A stretch of DNA of 64,000 bases from Paracraurococcus lichenis (GCF_030657435.1 NZ_JAUTWS010000015.1:1-64000), one strand, 5' to 3'. Counted from the first letter of the stretch, positions 55,771 to 64,000 are shown. Notes: generated from the letters alone by a model not told the origin. Translations and numbers: made by a program.

Positions 55771-56358
55771 CTAAGGCCGAAGCCACCCCGCGCCCCGCAG
55801 CAATTGCGTCGTCTCGAACAGCGGCAGCCCGACGACGTTCGAATGCGATCCCGCCAGGAACCGCACGAACATCTCCGCCCGGCCCTGGATGGCGTAGCCG
55901 CCGGCCTTGCCCTGCCATTCCCCGCCGGCGACGTAGTCCTCGACCTGCGCCTCGGTCAGGCGCTGGAAGGCGAGGATGGTATCGACCAGGCGCACGGAGG
56001 CCTTGCCGTCCGGCCGGCGCAGGACGACGCCGGTATAGACATGGTGCCGGCGGCCGGAGAGCAGGGCGAGGAAGCGCCGCGCCTCGGCGGCGTCGGCGGG
56101 CTTGCCCAGGATGCGGCGCCCGACGCCCACCACCGTATCGGCGGCGAGGACGAGGCTGTCCGGCGCCAGGGCGGCGGCGGCGGCGGCCTTGTCGGCGGCC
56201 AGGCGCGCGGCGAGCTCGCGCGGCAGCTCTGCCTTGCGCGGGGCCTCCTCCGTGTCGGTGGGCAGGATGCGGTCGGGGACCACCCCGATGCGCGCGAGCA
56301 GGTCGCGCCGCCGCGGGCTGGCGGAGGCCAGCACCAGGGGCAGCCGGTCGGCGGCCAA
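55771..56358 (-). CDS. maf: Maf-family nucleoside triphosphate pyrophosphatase
   Basis: House-cleaning nucleotide pyrophosphatase. The 195 residues begin LPLVLASASPRRRDLLARIGVVPDRILPTDTEEAPRK, with the Maf motif S-x-S-P-R-R, and contain VLAADTVVGVGRRILGKPADAAEARRFLALLSGRRHHVYTGVVL and the C-terminal AGGYAIQGRAEMFVRFLAGSHSNVVGLPLFET. Active-site Asp and Lys are conserved. It lies between infA and the RNase gene, the usual alphaproteobacterial context. Confidence 0.95.
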   Translation of the reverse strand: MAADRLPLVLASASPRRRDLLARIGVVPDRILPTDTEEAPRKAELPRELAARLAADKAAAAAALAPDSLVLAADTVVGVGRRILGKPADAAEARRFLALLSGRRHHVYTGVVLRRPDGKASVRLVDTILAFQRLTEAQVEDYVAGGEWQGKAGGYAIQGRAEMFVRFLAGSHSNVVGLPLFETTQLLRGAGWLRP

Positions 56359-56363
56359 GACGG

Positions 56364-56582
56364 CTACTTGAAGCGGAAGGTGATGCGGCCCTTGGTGAGG
56401 TCGTAGGGCGTCATCTCGACATTCACCCGGTCGCCGGCCAGGACGCGGATGCGGTTCTTGCGCATCTTCCCGCTGGTATGGGCGAGCACCATGTGCTCGT
56501 TGTCCAGTTTCACGCGGAACATCGCGTTGGGCAGCAGCTCCACCACGGTGCCGCTGAACTCGATCATGTCCTCTTTTGACAT
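56364..56582 (-). CDS. infA: Translation initiation factor IF-1
   Basis: Binds the 30S A site during initiation. The 72-residue S1-like domain protein [72 protein letters not shown] is complete. AGAAGGG lies upstream of the ATG. Located with maf rather than in the spc operon, as in many alphaproteobacteria. Confidence 0.98.
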   Translation of the reverse strand: MSKEDMIEFSGTVVELLPNAMFRVKLDNEHMVLAHTSGKMRKNRIRVLAGDRVNVEMTPYDLTKGRITFRFK

Positions 56583-56734
56583 CCGGTACCCTTCTGCGTC
56601 GCGCCGCGTCTGCCCGGGCCTGGGGCGCGGGGCACGGCGCGGAAAATCATGAGCCGGTCCACGGCGGACAACCGCCGCGGGAGCCTGCGCGGCACGGGCG
56701 GCGCATGGGGGTCACGAAGCGGGGATGCCAGGGG

Positions 56735-56781
56735 CTTGACCGGCGGGCCGCAACATGGCGGCCCGGGGGGGCCGGGTCAAG
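56735..56781. repeat. Nested hairpin upstream of infA
   Basis: An inner perfect 8-bp stem CGGGCCGC/GCGGCCCG at 56744-56765 (loop AACATG) is enclosed by outer arms CTTGACCGGC at 56735-56744 and GCCGGGTCAAG at 56771-56781, which pair with one bulged base. It lies just downstream of the minus-strand DUF29 gene, so a terminator for that gene is the simplest reading. A repeated palindrome is also possible. Confidence 0.5.
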
Positions 56782-56802
56782 GATGACCCCACCCCTTGGC
56801 GG

Positions 56803-57285
56803 TCACGGCAGCCAGTCGGGGTCCAGCACCTGGCGGTCCAGGTCGAAATACGCCTGATCGGCCGTGAACAGCCGGAGGTCGGCTGCTGCCGTCGCGTGCC
56901 CGTCGTCCTCCAGGCTGCGCGACACCTGACGGGCCGCACGGCGCCATTCGCCCGAGGCGAGCTCCGCCCGGCGCGACCGCAGGGAAGGGCTGTCCGATAG
57001 GATGATGTCGAGCTGCGCCCGGAAATTGCCGACCTCGTCCCGCCAGTGCCCACGGGGCTGCTGATCGGGGTGGAACTTCATCTTGAGCAGATGAACGAGG
57101 ATCTGGAACAGGAAGCTCTTCGCCGAATTGCGCTGAGAACTCCCCAAGTCCTCGATCTCCTCGGCGAGATGCGCGATGTCCAGGGCGTTCGGGCGCAGCT
57201 TCTCCGGCCAGGCACGCAGGGTCGCCGCCTGGTCCTGGGTCCAGGCGTAGAAGTCCCGCTCGTAAAGCTCGGCCGCGTCCGACAT
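56803..57285 (-). CDS. DUF29 family protein
   Basis: A 160-residue cytoplasmic protein with the DUF29 pattern: LYERDFYAWTQDQAATLRAWPEKLRPNALDIAHLAEEIEDLGSSQRNSAKSFLFQILVHLLKMKFHPDQQPRGHWRDEVGNFRAQLDIIL and a C-terminal DWLP. Family function is unknown; members are common in cyanobacteria and alphaproteobacteria and often mobile or multi-copy. ATG at 57285 gives the usual MSDAAELYERDFYAW start. Single gene between infA and hisD. Confidence 0.9.
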   Translation of the reverse strand: MSDAAELYERDFYAWTQDQAATLRAWPEKLRPNALDIAHLAEEIEDLGSSQRNSAKSFLFQILVHLLKMKFHPDQQPRGHWRDEVGNFRAQLDIILSDSPSLRSRRAELASGEWRRAARQVSRSLEDDGHATAAADLRLFTADQAYFDLDRQVLDPDWLP

Positions 57286-57392
57286 GGCGAGAGGATAGGG
57301 AGGCGAGTGCCGGCCTCCAAGCATTCCGTGCGCGCGCCGATGGGGCGGCGTCGCCGCTCCGCGGCGCCCAGCCCCTGGCCGCTCCGCGGCGC

Positions 57393-58688
57393 TCAGCCCT
57401 GGCCGAGCCGCAGCGCCACGCTCCGCCCATGCGCCTGCAGCCCCTCGGCCTCGGCCAGCGCGACCGCTGCCGGGCCCACGACATCCAGCCCGGCCTGGCT
57501 CGCCTCCACCCAGGTGGTGCGCTTGAGGAAGTCGAAGACCGAGAGGCCGGAGGCGAAGCGGGCGGTGCGGCCGGTGGGCAGTACGTGGTTCGGCCCCGCG
57601 ACATAGTCGCCGATCGCCTCCGGGCAGTAGCGGCCGAGGAAGCAGGCACCGGCATGGCGCACCTTCGCCATGGCGGCGCGCGGCTCCGGCAGCATGAGCT
57701 GCAGGTGCTCCGGCGCCAGGCGGCTGGTCAGGGCATAGGCCTCCTCCCAGTCCCGCACCAGGATCACCGCGCCGTGCCGCCGCCAGCTCTCGCCGGCGAT
57801 GGCGCCGCGCGGCAGGGTTGTGAGCTCGGCCTCGACCGCCGCGACGACGGCCGCGGCGAAGCCGGCATCGTCGGTGACCAGGATCGCCTGGGCGCTCTCG
57901 TCATGCTCGGCCTGGGCCAGCAGGTCGACCGCGACATGGCGCGGGTCGTTCGTGGCATCGGCCAGCACCACCACCTCGGAGGGGCCGGCGATGGAATCGA
58001 TGCCGACCCGGCCGAAGACCTGGCGCTTGGCTTCCGCCACATAGGCATTGCCCGGGCCGACGATGCGGTCCACCGGGGCGATGCTCGCCGTGCCCCAGGC
58101 CAGCGCCGCCACGGCCTGCGCGCCGCCGAGGCGATAGACCTCCGTCACGCCCGCCCGCCGCGCCGCCGCCAGCACCAGCGGATTGAGCTGCCCGCCCGGC
58201 GTCGGCACGACCATGGCGATCCGGCCGACGCCCGCGACCCGCGCCGGCAGGGCGTTCATCAGCACCGAGGAGGGATAGGCCGCCTTGCCGCCGGGAACAT
58301 ACAGCCCGACGGCATCGAGGGCGGTCCAGCGCATGCCGAGGGTCAGCCCAGCCGGGTCCGGCACCTCAAGGTCGTGCGGCATCTGCGCGCGGTGGAAGCG
58401 CTCGATCCGCTCGGCGGCGAGGTCGAGGGCGGCGAGCAGCGAGGGCTCGATCCCGGCGGTCGCTGTCGCGATCTCCGCCTCCGTCACCCGCAGCACCGCG
58501 GCATCGGCGGGCTGCCAGCCATCGAAGCGGGCGGTGAGGTGCAGCAGGGCGGCATCGCCCTCCCGGCGGACCGCCGCGACGATCTCGGCGACGGCGGCGT
58601 CCACCCGCGCGGTCGTCTCGCGCGCCGTGTCGAGCAGCGTTTCGAAGGCCACGGCGAAGCCCGGGTCGCGCGTGTCGAGCCGCATCAT
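57393..58688 (-). CDS. hisD: Histidinol dehydrogenase
   Basis: Last two steps of histidine synthesis (histidinol to histidine, NAD-dependent). The 431 residues contain the family segments [100 protein letters not shown], with the zinc/catalytic residues in the AEHDE region, and the C-terminal [30 protein letters not shown]. The ATG overlaps the hisG stop by four bases. Confidence 0.97.
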   Translation of the reverse strand: MMRLDTRDPGFAVAFETLLDTARETTARVDAAVAEIVAAVRREGDAALLHLTARFDGWQPADAAVLRVTEAEIATATAGIEPSLLAALDLAAERIERFHRAQMPHDLEVPDPAGLTLGMRWTALDAVGLYVPGGKAAYPSSVLMNALPARVAGVGRIAMVVPTPGGQLNPLVLAAARRAGVTEVYRLGGAQAVAALAWGTASIAPVDRIVGPGNAYVAEAKRQVFGRVGIDSIAGPSEVVVLADATNDPRHVAVDLLAQAEHDESAQAILVTDDAGFAAAVVAAVEAELTTLPRGAIAGESWRRHGAVILVRDWEEAYALTSRLAPEHLQLMLPEPRAAMAKVRHAGACFLGRYCPEAIGDYVAGPNHVLPTGRTARFASGLSVFDFLKRTTWVEASQAGLDVVGPAAVALAEAEGLQAHGRSVALRLGQG

Positions 58689-59425
58689 GCGCCGCCGCCG
58701 CTTCGCGCCGCGCCCCGCTCCGCGGCCGCAGCGGCCCCGAGCGCGGTGCGGAAGCGGGCGATCCAGGCGCCGATCCGCTCCGGCTGGGTCTTCAGCGCGG
58801 TGCGGTTGACGATGAGGCGGGAGGTGACCTCGGCGATCACCTCGGTCTCCACCAGCCCGTTCGCCTTCAGCGTGCTGCCCGTCGCGACCAGGTCCACGAT
58901 CAGCCGCGACAGGCCGAGCGAGGGCGCGAGTTCCATCGCCCCGGAGAGCGAGACGATCTCCGCCTGCACCCCGCGGGCGGCGAAGTGGCGGCGGGTGATG
59001 TTCGGGTACTTGGTCGCCACCGTCACCCGCGACCAGCGGCTGTGGTCGTCCTTGCCGGCGGTCGCGGCCGGCTCGGCCACGCTCACCCGGCAGCGGGCGA
59101 TGCCGAGGTCGAGCGGCGCATAGATCTGGTCGTAGTCGAACTCCATCAGCACGTCGGCGCCGCAGATGCCGATCTGCGCCGCGCCGAAGGCCACGAAGGT
59201 CGCCACGTCGAAGGGCCGGACCCGGACCATGTCGAGGCCGGGGTCGGAGCTCTCGAAGCGGAGGCGGCGGCTGTCCTCGTCGATCAGGTCCTGCGCCGGG
59301 GTGACGCCGGCGCGGGCGAAGACGGGTCCAAGCTCCTGCAGGATGCGGCCCTTGGGGACCGCGAGGACGAGGGGGGCGGCCTCGGCGGCCGGCATCGCCT
59401 CGGGGGTGGGAATCGGCAGGTCCAT
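58685..59425 (-). CDS. hisG: ATP phosphoribosyltransferase
   Basis: First enzyme of histidine synthesis, joining PRPP and ATP. From the ATG at 59425 it has 246 residues. Motifs are LVLAVPKGRILQELGPVFARAG, QIGICGADVLMEFDYDQIYAPLDLGIARCRVSVAE and the PRPP loop LIVDLVATGSTLKANGL. It is the short form without the C-terminal regulatory domain, which in other bacteria works with HisZ; hisZ is not in this window. An upstream GTG at 59440 is a possible start. Confidence 0.95.
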   Translation of the reverse strand: MDLPIPTPEAMPAAEAAPLVLAVPKGRILQELGPVFARAGVTPAQDLIDEDSRRLRFESSDPGLDMVRVRPFDVATFVAFGAAQIGICGADVLMEFDYDQIYAPLDLGIARCRVSVAEPAATAGKDDHSRWSRVTVATKYPNITRRHFAARGVQAEIVSLSGAMELAPSLGLSRLIVDLVATGSTLKANGLVETEVIAEVTSRLIVNRTALKTQPERIGAWIARFRTALGAAAAAERGAARSGGGA

Positions 59426-59500
59426 GTCAATGCCTAGCACCGCGGCGGGCGGATGGCGCGCAACGCTTTCGTGTCATTCGGCCGGCAGCGGCGGGCCGAG

Positions 59501-59601
59501 TCACACCTTCGGGCCTTGCCGCCCTCCGACGATCGGACCGCACGGCGGTGGCGGTCCGATTCACGCCTCCGGGCCTCGCGGCCCTCCGACGATCGGACCG
59601 C
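59501..59601. repeat. Two 41-bp direct repeats with embedded inverted repeat
   Basis: Between hisG and murA, 59501-59541 and 59561-59601 are imperfect direct repeats (about 36 of 41 bases match) exactly 60 bases apart; both end with CCCTCCGACGATCGGACCGC. In addition ATCGGACCGC at 59532-59541 is inverted as GCGGTCCGAT at 59551-59560, forming a 10-bp stem. The element runs up to the murA stop. It has no coding character and looks like a partial tandem duplication or a dispersed repeat. Confidence 0.7.
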
Positions 59602-59602
59602 G

Positions 59603-60862
59603 TCACGCCGGCACCCGCTCGATATCGGCGCCGACCGCGGCGAGCTTCGCCTCCAGCCGCTCATAGCCGCGGTCGAGGTGATAGACCCGGTTCACGATCG
59701 TCTCGCCCTCGGCGGCCAGCCCGGCCAGCACCAGCGAGACCGAGGCACGCAGGTCGGTCGCCATGACCGGCGCGCCCGAGAGCTTCGGCACGCCCCGGAC
59801 GATGGCGGAATGGCCGTGGTAGTTGATGCGGGCGCCCATGCGCATCAGCTCCGGCACGTGCATGAAGCGGTTCTCGAAGATCGTCTCGGTGATCATCGAG
59901 GCGCCCTCGGCCACGCACATCAGCGCCATGAACTGCGCCTGCATGTCGGTGGCGAAGCCGGGGAAGGGCTCGGTCATCACGTCGACCCCCGAGAGGCCGT
60001 TGAGGCGGGAGACGCGCAGCCCCTCCGGCCGCTCCGTCACCTCCACCCCGGCCTCGCGCAGGATGCGGGCGACGGTGCCGAGATGGTCGAGCCGCGCGCC
60101 CTCCAGCAGCAGCCGGCCGCCGGTGATGGCCGCGGCGACGGCGAAGGTCCCGGCCTCGATCCGGTCGGGCACGATGGGGTGGGTGGCGCCGGTCAGCCGC
60201 GCGCCGCCCTCGATGCGCAGGCGGTCGGTGCCGATCCCCTCGATCCGCGCGCCCATGCGCATCAGGCATTCCGCGAGGTCGCCGATCTCGGGCTCGCGCG
60301 CCGCATTGACCAGTTCGGTCTCGCCCTCGGCGAGGCAGGCCGCCATCAGCAGGTTCTCGGTCGCGCCGACCGAGACCTGCGGGAAGAGGATGCGCGCGCC
60401 CTTCAGGCCGTGCGGCGCGCTGGCGAGGATGTAGCCGGCCTCGATCTCGATCGAGGCGCCCATCTGCTCGAGGCCCTTGAGGTGCAGGTCCACCGGCCGC
60501 GTGCCGATGGCGCAGCCGCCGGGCAGCGAGACCTTGGCCTGGCCGTAGCGCGCGAGGAGCGGGCCGAGCACCAGGACCGAGGCGCGCATCTTGCGCACGA
60601 GGTCGTAGGGCGCCTCGAGGTTGGAGGCGGCGCCCGAGAGCGTCAGCGTGCGCGCCTGCTTGTCGTGCTCCACCGCGAGGCCGTGCTGGCGCAGCAGCCC
60701 GGCCATGGTGGCGATATCGGCCAGGTCCGGCGCGTTGAGCAGCCGGAGCGGCCCGTCGCAGAGCAGCGCCGCGGCCATCAGCGGCAGCGTCGCATTCTTC
60801 GCGCCGCTGACGGGGATGCGGCCCTCGAGCGGCCGGCCGCCGCGAATCCGGATACGGTCCAT
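59603..60862 (-). CDS. murA: UDP-N-acetylglucosamine 1-carboxyvinyltransferase
   Basis: First committed step of peptidoglycan synthesis and the fosfomycin target. The 419 residues start [34 protein letters not shown], with the catalytic Lys22/Asn23 pair. The active-site cysteine is Cys117 in [25 protein letters not shown], so it is predicted to be fosfomycin-sensitive type. The C-terminal [39 protein letters not shown] is conserved. Followed by dcd upstream on the same strand. Confidence 0.97.
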   Translation of the reverse strand: MDRIRIRGGRPLEGRIPVSGAKNATLPLMAAALLCDGPLRLLNAPDLADIATMAGLLRQHGLAVEHDKQARTLTLSGAASNLEAPYDLVRKMRASVLVLGPLLARYGQAKVSLPGGCAIGTRPVDLHLKGLEQMGASIEIEAGYILASAPHGLKGARILFPQVSVGATENLLMAACLAEGETELVNAAREPEIGDLAECLMRMGARIEGIGTDRLRIEGGARLTGATHPIVPDRIEAGTFAVAAAITGGRLLLEGARLDHLGTVARILREAGVEVTERPEGLRVSRLNGLSGVDVMTEPFPGFATDMQAQFMALMCVAEGASMITETIFENRFMHVPELMRMGARINYHGHSAIVRGVPKLSGAPVMATDLRASVSLVLAGLAAEGETIVNRVYHLDRGYERLEAKLAAVGADIERVPA

Positions 60863-60876
60863 GCGCGTCGCTCTCC

Positions 60877-61431
60877 CTACAGCCTCGGCAGCGCGACGCC
60901 GCGCTGGCGCATGTACTTGCCGGCCCGGTCGGCATAGCTGACATCGGGCCCGCTCTCCCCCTTGAGGAAGAGGAACTGGCAGATCCCCTCGTTCGCGTAG
61001 ATCCGCGCGGGGAGGGGCGTCGTGTTGCTGATCTCGATGGTCACCTGGCCTTCCCATTCCGGCTCGAGCGGGGTGACGTTCACGATCAGACCGCACCGCG
61101 CATAGGTGCTCTTGCCCAGACAGATGACCAGAACGTCGCGCGGGATGCGGAAATACTCGACCGTATGGGCCAGGGCGAAGCTGTTCGGCGGAATGATGCA
61201 GGTCTCGCCGCGCCGCGTGACGAAGCCGGACTCGGAGAAGTTCTTCGGGTCGACCAGCGCGTTGTCGACATTGGTGAAGACCTTGAACTCCTCGGCGACG
61301 CGGGCGTCGTAGCCATAGGAGGAGAGGCCGAAGGAGATCGTGCCCTCCCGCCGCTGCGCCTCCACGAAGGGCTCGATCATGCCGTGCTCGGCCGCCATGC
61401 GGCGGATCCAGTGGTCGGGCATGATGGACAT
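60877..61431 (-). CDS. dcd: dCTP deaminase
   Basis: Deaminates dCTP to dUTP for thymidylate synthesis. The 184 residues contain [99 protein letters not shown], which include the catalytic Ser, Arg and Glu residues. Length is slightly under the E. coli enzyme (193), as usual in alphaproteobacteria. It is 14 bases upstream of murA and probably co-transcribed. Confidence 0.96.
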   Translation of the reverse strand: MSIMPDHWIRRMAAEHGMIEPFVEAQRREGTISFGLSSYGYDARVAEEFKVFTNVDNALVDPKNFSESGFVTRRGETCIIPPNSFALAHTVEYFRIPRDVLVICLGKSTYARCGLIVNVTPLEPEWEGQVTIEISNTTPLPARIYANEGICQFLFLKGESGPDVSYADRAGKYMRQRGVALPRL

Positions 61432-61539
61432 CGGGGACCGGCCTTCGCGTGGCGGGCGCCATGGCCCTCACCGGCCCGGGCGCCCCGGATTGGCGGCCCC
61501 CTTAGCCCAGCGGCCCGGCAGCGGCAACCGGAACCGTGG

Positions 61540-61740
61540 TCAGTCCTGGCGTTGCTGATCGCCTGGCGCGCCGTCCGCCGTCCCGTCGTCCTCAGGTGCG
61601 GCGGGGGCGGCATCCTGCCGCGCCCGCGCCTGGGCCTTGCGCCGGCGGAGATTGGTCCTGAGCGCCGCGGCGAGGCGCGCCTCGCGCTCCGCCTTCGGGT
61701 CGGTGCCGGATTTCTGGAAGGGTGCGGGATCCTTCGCCAT
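61540..61740 (-). CDS. Small basic protein of unknown function
   Basis: A 66-residue protein MAKDPAPFQKSGTDPKAERE then [33 protein letters not shown], with a basic helical middle and acidic tail. The D-P-K-x-x-R-E-A-R-L-A-x-A-L-R-x-N-L-R-R-R-K-x-Q-x-R pattern is common in small uncharacterised alphaproteobacterial proteins. No function known. ATG at 61740. Confidence 0.7.
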   Translation of the reverse strand: MAKDPAPFQKSGTDPKAEREARLAAALRTNLRRRKAQARARQDAAPAAPEDDGTADGAPGDQQRQD

Positions 61741-62099
61741 GGCGGAGAGATCGCGGGCCGCTGGTGGCGCGTCAACGGCGCAGGCCATGTCGGCGCGCGG
61801 CCCGGCCGCATCGGCGCTGCGATTCCCTCCGTCGGTGCGCGTCGCGCGATGATCCCGCGGGCCTGCCCGACCGGCGCGAAAGCCCGCGCCGCTGCGGATG
61901 GGACCGCATCGTCGCGCAGGCGCCCGGCGGCATGTCGTGCCGCGCATCGCGCACCGGCGGAGGAACGCTTTCCGCCGGCCCGACTTTGGTGCCAGATGCG
62001 GCACGGGGGGCGTGGCGGCGGGTGGCGCTTGCTTGACAGCATCCGGGGGGTGCCGTAGCAGCCACGTGCCTTCCGACGGGGAGCCGACGGAGGAGCGCG
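61741..62099. other. 359-base gap ahead of the Fo ATP synthase operon
   Basis: No convincing gene is seen; open frames here have no family signature and inconsistent codon bias. It separates the divergent small gene ending at 61740 from atpI. The last 70 bases hold the predicted atp promoter at 62033-62061. The rest is GC-rich with an AT-poor composition and no strong long hairpin that I could identify. Confidence 0.6.
62033..62061 (+). promoter_or_regulatory. Promoter of the atpI-atpB-atpE-atpF' operon
   Basis: TTGACA at 62033-62038 is a perfect -35 box; TAGCAG at 62056-62061 follows after 17 bases as a weaker -10 box. The start of transcription would be near 62068, giving a short leader of about 32 bases before the atpI GTG with its GGAGGAG site. 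The boxes are seen directly; function is inferred. Confidence 0.6.
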
Positions 62100-62393
62100 G
62101 TGAACGAGCGAGACGGGTTCGAGGAGCGGTTGCGCGAGGCCAGGGCCCGTCGGGGTCTGGACAAGCCGCAGACCCCCCGCGGCGCGGCCTCCTCCGGACC
62201 CTGGGGCATCGGTTTTCGCGCCGGTGTCGAGGTGGTCTCGGCCCTCGGGGTCGGCATCTTCCTCGGCTTCATGGCGGACCGGTGGCTCGGCACCTGGCCG
62301 TGGCTCTTCCTGCTGTTCTTCGTCCTGGGTGGCGCCGCCGGGGTCCTGAACGTCTATCGGCTGTTCAGCCCGCGCCGCGGCGCCGGTCGCTGA
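62100..62393 (+). CDS. atpI: ATP synthase accessory protein AtpI
   Basis: Small Fo-operon protein that assists c-ring assembly and may handle magnesium. The 97-residue product starts at GTG 62100 behind GGAGGAG. After a charged N-terminal region it has two hydrophobic helices: FRAGVEVVSALGVGIFLGFMADRWLGTWPWLFLLFFVLGGAAGVLNVYRLF, matching the AtpI/AtpZ pattern with G-x-x-x-D-R-W. Followed by atpB after 58 bases. Confidence 0.92.
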   Translation: MNERDGFEERLREARARRGLDKPQTPRGAASSGPWGIGFRAGVEVVSALGVGIFLGFMADRWLGTWPWLFLLFFVLGGAAGVLNVYRLFSPRRGAGR

Positions 62394-62451
62394 TGGCCGT
62401 GCCGCGGGACCTTGTCCGCGGCGCGGCGCAAACGGGTGCTGGGAGCCGAAA

Positions 62452-63210
62452 GTGGCCGCCGAAGGCAAATCGATCGACGCGCTGAGCCAGTTCGAGCTGA
62501 CGCCCGTTCTCGGGGCTGTCGGCAACGCCGTGGGATTCAGCCAGGCGAACGCGCACATGCTGCTCGCCCTCGGGCTCATCACCGCCCTGATGATGTGGGG
62601 TGTCGCCGGCCGTGCCATCGTGCCGGGCCGCCTGCAGGCGCTGGCCGAGAGCAGCTACGAGTTCGTCCACGAACTCGTCGTCGGCCAGGTGGGCGAGGAA
62701 GGGAAGCGCTACTTCCCCTTCGTCTTCTGCCTCTTCATGTTCATCCTGTTCGGCAACCTGCTGGGCATGGTGCCCTACGCCTTCACCTTCACCAGCCACA
62801 TCGCGGTCACCTTCGCGCTGGCGGCGCTGGTCTTCGTGGTGGTGACGATCATCGCCCTGGTGATCCACGGCACGCATTTCTTCAGCTACTTCTTCCCCGA
62901 GGGCGCGCCGAAGCTGCTGGCGCCGCTGATCATCCCGATCGAGATCATCTCCTACCTCTCGCGGCCGGTCAGCCTCTCGGTCCGTCTCTTCGCCAACATG
63001 GTCGCCGGCCACGTCATGCTGAAGGTCTTCGCCACTTTCGTGGTGATGATCGGCGGCGCCGCCGGCGTGCTCGGTGTCCTCGGCGCGGCCCTGCCGCTCG
63101 CGGTGAACATCGCGCTGATCGGCTTCGAATTGCTGGTGGCCTTCCTGCAGGCCTACGTCTTCGCCATCCTCACCAGCATCTACCTGCACGACGCGGTGCA
63201 CCTGCACTGA
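62452..63210 (+). CDS. atpB: ATP synthase Fo subunit a
   Basis: Proton channel subunit. The 252 residues start at GTG 62452 after GGGAG. Hydrophobic helices and the family motifs are YFPFVFCLFMFILFGNLLGMVPYAFTFTSHIAVTFALA, the essential-arginine helix SYLSRPVSLSVRLFANMVAGHVMLKVFATFV, and the C-terminal FELLVAFLQAYVFAILTSIYLHDAVHLH. The arginine in the SLSVRLFANM motif is present. Followed by atpE. Confidence 0.97.
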   Translation: MAAEGKSIDALSQFELTPVLGAVGNAVGFSQANAHMLLALGLITALMMWGVAGRAIVPGRLQALAESSYEFVHELVVGQVGEEGKRYFPFVFCLFMFILFGNLLGMVPYAFTFTSHIAVTFALAALVFVVVTIIALVIHGTHFFSYFFPEGAPKLLAPLIIPIEIISYLSRPVSLSVRLFANMVAGHVMLKVFATFVVMIGGAAGVLGVLGAALPLAVNIALIGFELLVAFLQAYVFAILTSIYLHDAVHLH

Positions 63211-63277
63211 CGCAGGCGCACCGCCGCGGGCGGGCTGACCCCCACCAACCCTTCATCCGACAAGGAAGGACTATCCC

Positions 63278-63502
63278 ATGGACGTTCTCGCCGCGAAGGC
63301 CCTCGGGGCCGGTCTCGCCGTCATCGCCCTCGCCGGCGTCGGCATCGGCATCGGCAACATCTTCTCCTCGATGGTGTCCTCCGTTGCCCGCAACCCGGGC
63401 GCCCGCGACGCGGTCTTCCCGATCGGCATCCTGGGCTTCGCGCTCACGGAAGCGGTCGCGCTCTTCGCGCTGCTGATCGCCTTCCTCATCCTGTTCACCT
63501 GA
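63278..63502 (+). CDS. atpE: ATP synthase Fo subunit c
   Basis: Ring-forming proteolipid. The 74 residues consist of two helices joined by the polar loop [36 protein letters not shown]. The proton-carrying glutamate is in [11 protein letters not shown]. The N-terminal half shows the GxGxG packing motif ([13 protein letters not shown]). AAGGAAGGA precedes the ATG. A strong hairpin follows the gene. Confidence 0.97.
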   Translation: MDVLAAKALGAGLAVIALAGVGIGIGNIFSSMVSSVARNPGARDAVFPIGILGFALTEAVALFALLIAFLILFT

Positions 63503-63532
63503 GTCCGCCGCCGGCGCGCCCGCCGATCCCGG

Positions 63533-63562
63533 CGGGCGTGCCTTCGCGTCCCGGGCGCGCCG
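63533..63562 (+). other. Hairpin after atpE
   Basis: Immediately after the atpE stop, CGCCCGCC at 63537-63544 pairs with GGCGGGCG at 63551-63558 (six-base loop), extended by four more pairs including one G-T to give about 12 bp from 63533 to 63562. No T-run follows and the next atp gene starts 30 bases on. It probably stabilises or partly attenuates mRNA rather than ending it, which would help the higher need for subunit c. Confidence 0.45.
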
Positions 63563-63591
63563 TCGCGCCCACTCAGGCGAGGAGATTTCCC

Positions 63592-64000
63592 GTGAAGCCT
63601 CGGGCCTTGATGCCTTGGGTCCTGACCGCCGCCACGGTTCTGCTGGCGATGGCACCCTGCCTGGCCTTCGCGGCCGACACCCATGCGGGCGAGCCCGTCC
63701 CCGGCATGCCGCAGCTCGCCTTCGGCCATCCGGAGCAGGGCCGCTACCTGATCGCCAGCGTCGTCTGGCTCTTCATCATCTTCGGCGTCCTCTACGTGGT
63801 GATGGCGCAATACGCGCTGCCGCAGGTCGAGAGCGTGCTGGAGGCGCGGCGCAGCCGGATCGAGGGCGACCTCGAGCAGGCGCAGGCCGCCAAGCAGCGT
63901 GCCGATGCCGCGCTGGCCGAGCACCAGGCCGCGACCGCCAGGGCGCGGGCCGAGGCGCAGGCTGCCATCGCCGCCGCCACCCAGCAGGCGCAGGCCGAGG
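63592..64000 (+). CDS. atpF': ATP synthase Fo subunit b' (partial)
   Basis: The first 136 codons of a b/b'-type stator subunit; the gene runs off the window. From GTG 63592 (GAGGAGA upstream) the product begins with a signal-like hydrophobic stretch (ALMPWVLTAATVLLAMAPCLAFA), then a second helix LIASVVWLFIIFGVLYVVMAQYALPQVESVLEARRSRIEGDLEQAQAAKQRADAALAEHQAATARARAEA, the classic b' anchor and start of the coiled coil. It follows atpE, the position of b' in alphaproteobacteria. Confidence 0.92.
   Translation, partial: MKPRALMPWVLTAATVLLAMAPCLAFAADTHAGEPVPGMPQLAFGHPEQGRYLIASVVWLFIIFGVLYVVMAQYALPQVESVLEARRSRIEGDLEQAQAAKQRADAALAEHQAATARARAEAQAAIAAATQQAQAE

Noticed and set aside
59501..59601. Direct repeats as a CRISPR array
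   Set aside because: Only two imperfect copies, with a spacer of 19 bases and no cas genes in the window.

Overview
The window is about 64 kb of very GC-rich DNA (I estimate close to 70% G+C) with dense coding. Gene order and family content point to an alphaproteobacterium, most likely an Acetobacteraceae member of the Roseomonas type. Supporting features are a fused S10-spc-alpha ribosomal region with adk directly after secY, a Caulobacter-like fliF-fliG-fliH-fliN-flbD flagellar block, an fbcFBC (bc1) operon, a separate Fo operon with a b' subunit, and Bug-type and TRAP solute-binding systems. The lineage is an inference from composition and synteny; no search was run.

Layout. 1-14350: S10-spc-alpha ribosomal protein genes from rpsJ to rplQ, with secY, adk and rpoA, closed by a 12-bp hairpin; a good sigma70-type promoter and a ~150-nt leader lie between adk and rpsM. 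14374-18708: a GlcG-like protein, a Bug-type binding protein, a cyclase-family hydrolase and an unassigned AAA ATPase, with an array of hairpins at 14913-15055. 18790-24766: FkbM methyltransferase, a DUF3309 micro-protein, a three-gene TRAP transporter, a DUF4169 protein, a lipoprotein and two MgtC paralogues. 24785-30343 (minus strand): ychF, a long palindromic repeat, an unassigned Ala-rich protein, pth, rplY, a histidine phosphatase, a GST and prs. 30620-39533: a tightly packed flagellar operon fliF-fliG-fliH-fliN-flbD-flhA-flhF-flhG. 39689-47431: OmpA-like protein, MTA phosphorylase, a micro-lipoprotein, the petABC operon, hemF, a quinone-reductase-like enzyme and an FKBP. 47435-52364: a Na+/H+ antiporter, a second Bug protein, an SH3 lipoprotein, two tandem paralogous lipoproteins and a small unknown protein. 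52675-61740: PLP decarboxylase, tRNA-Phe, yacG, an RNase E/G-like protein, maf, infA, a DUF29 protein, hisD-hisG, murA, dcd and a small basic protein. 62100-64000: atpI-atpB-atpE-atpF' of the ATP synthase Fo sector, running off the end.

How the parts work together. Most of the window is housekeeping: ribosome and RNA polymerase alpha production, peptidyl-tRNA recycling with ribosome-associated factors, PRPP supply feeding histidine biosynthesis, respiration with proton return through Fo, and the flagellar basal body and export gate. Accessory material is limited to the transport and cyclase genes near 15 kb, the TRAP system, and several unassigned small or lipoprotein genes. I found no CRISPR array, insertion sequence, prophage or recognisable defence island. 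The most unusual signals are non-coding (structured palindromic elements, the rpsM leader, tandem 41-bp repeats) and small coupling ORFs rather than a new multigene system.
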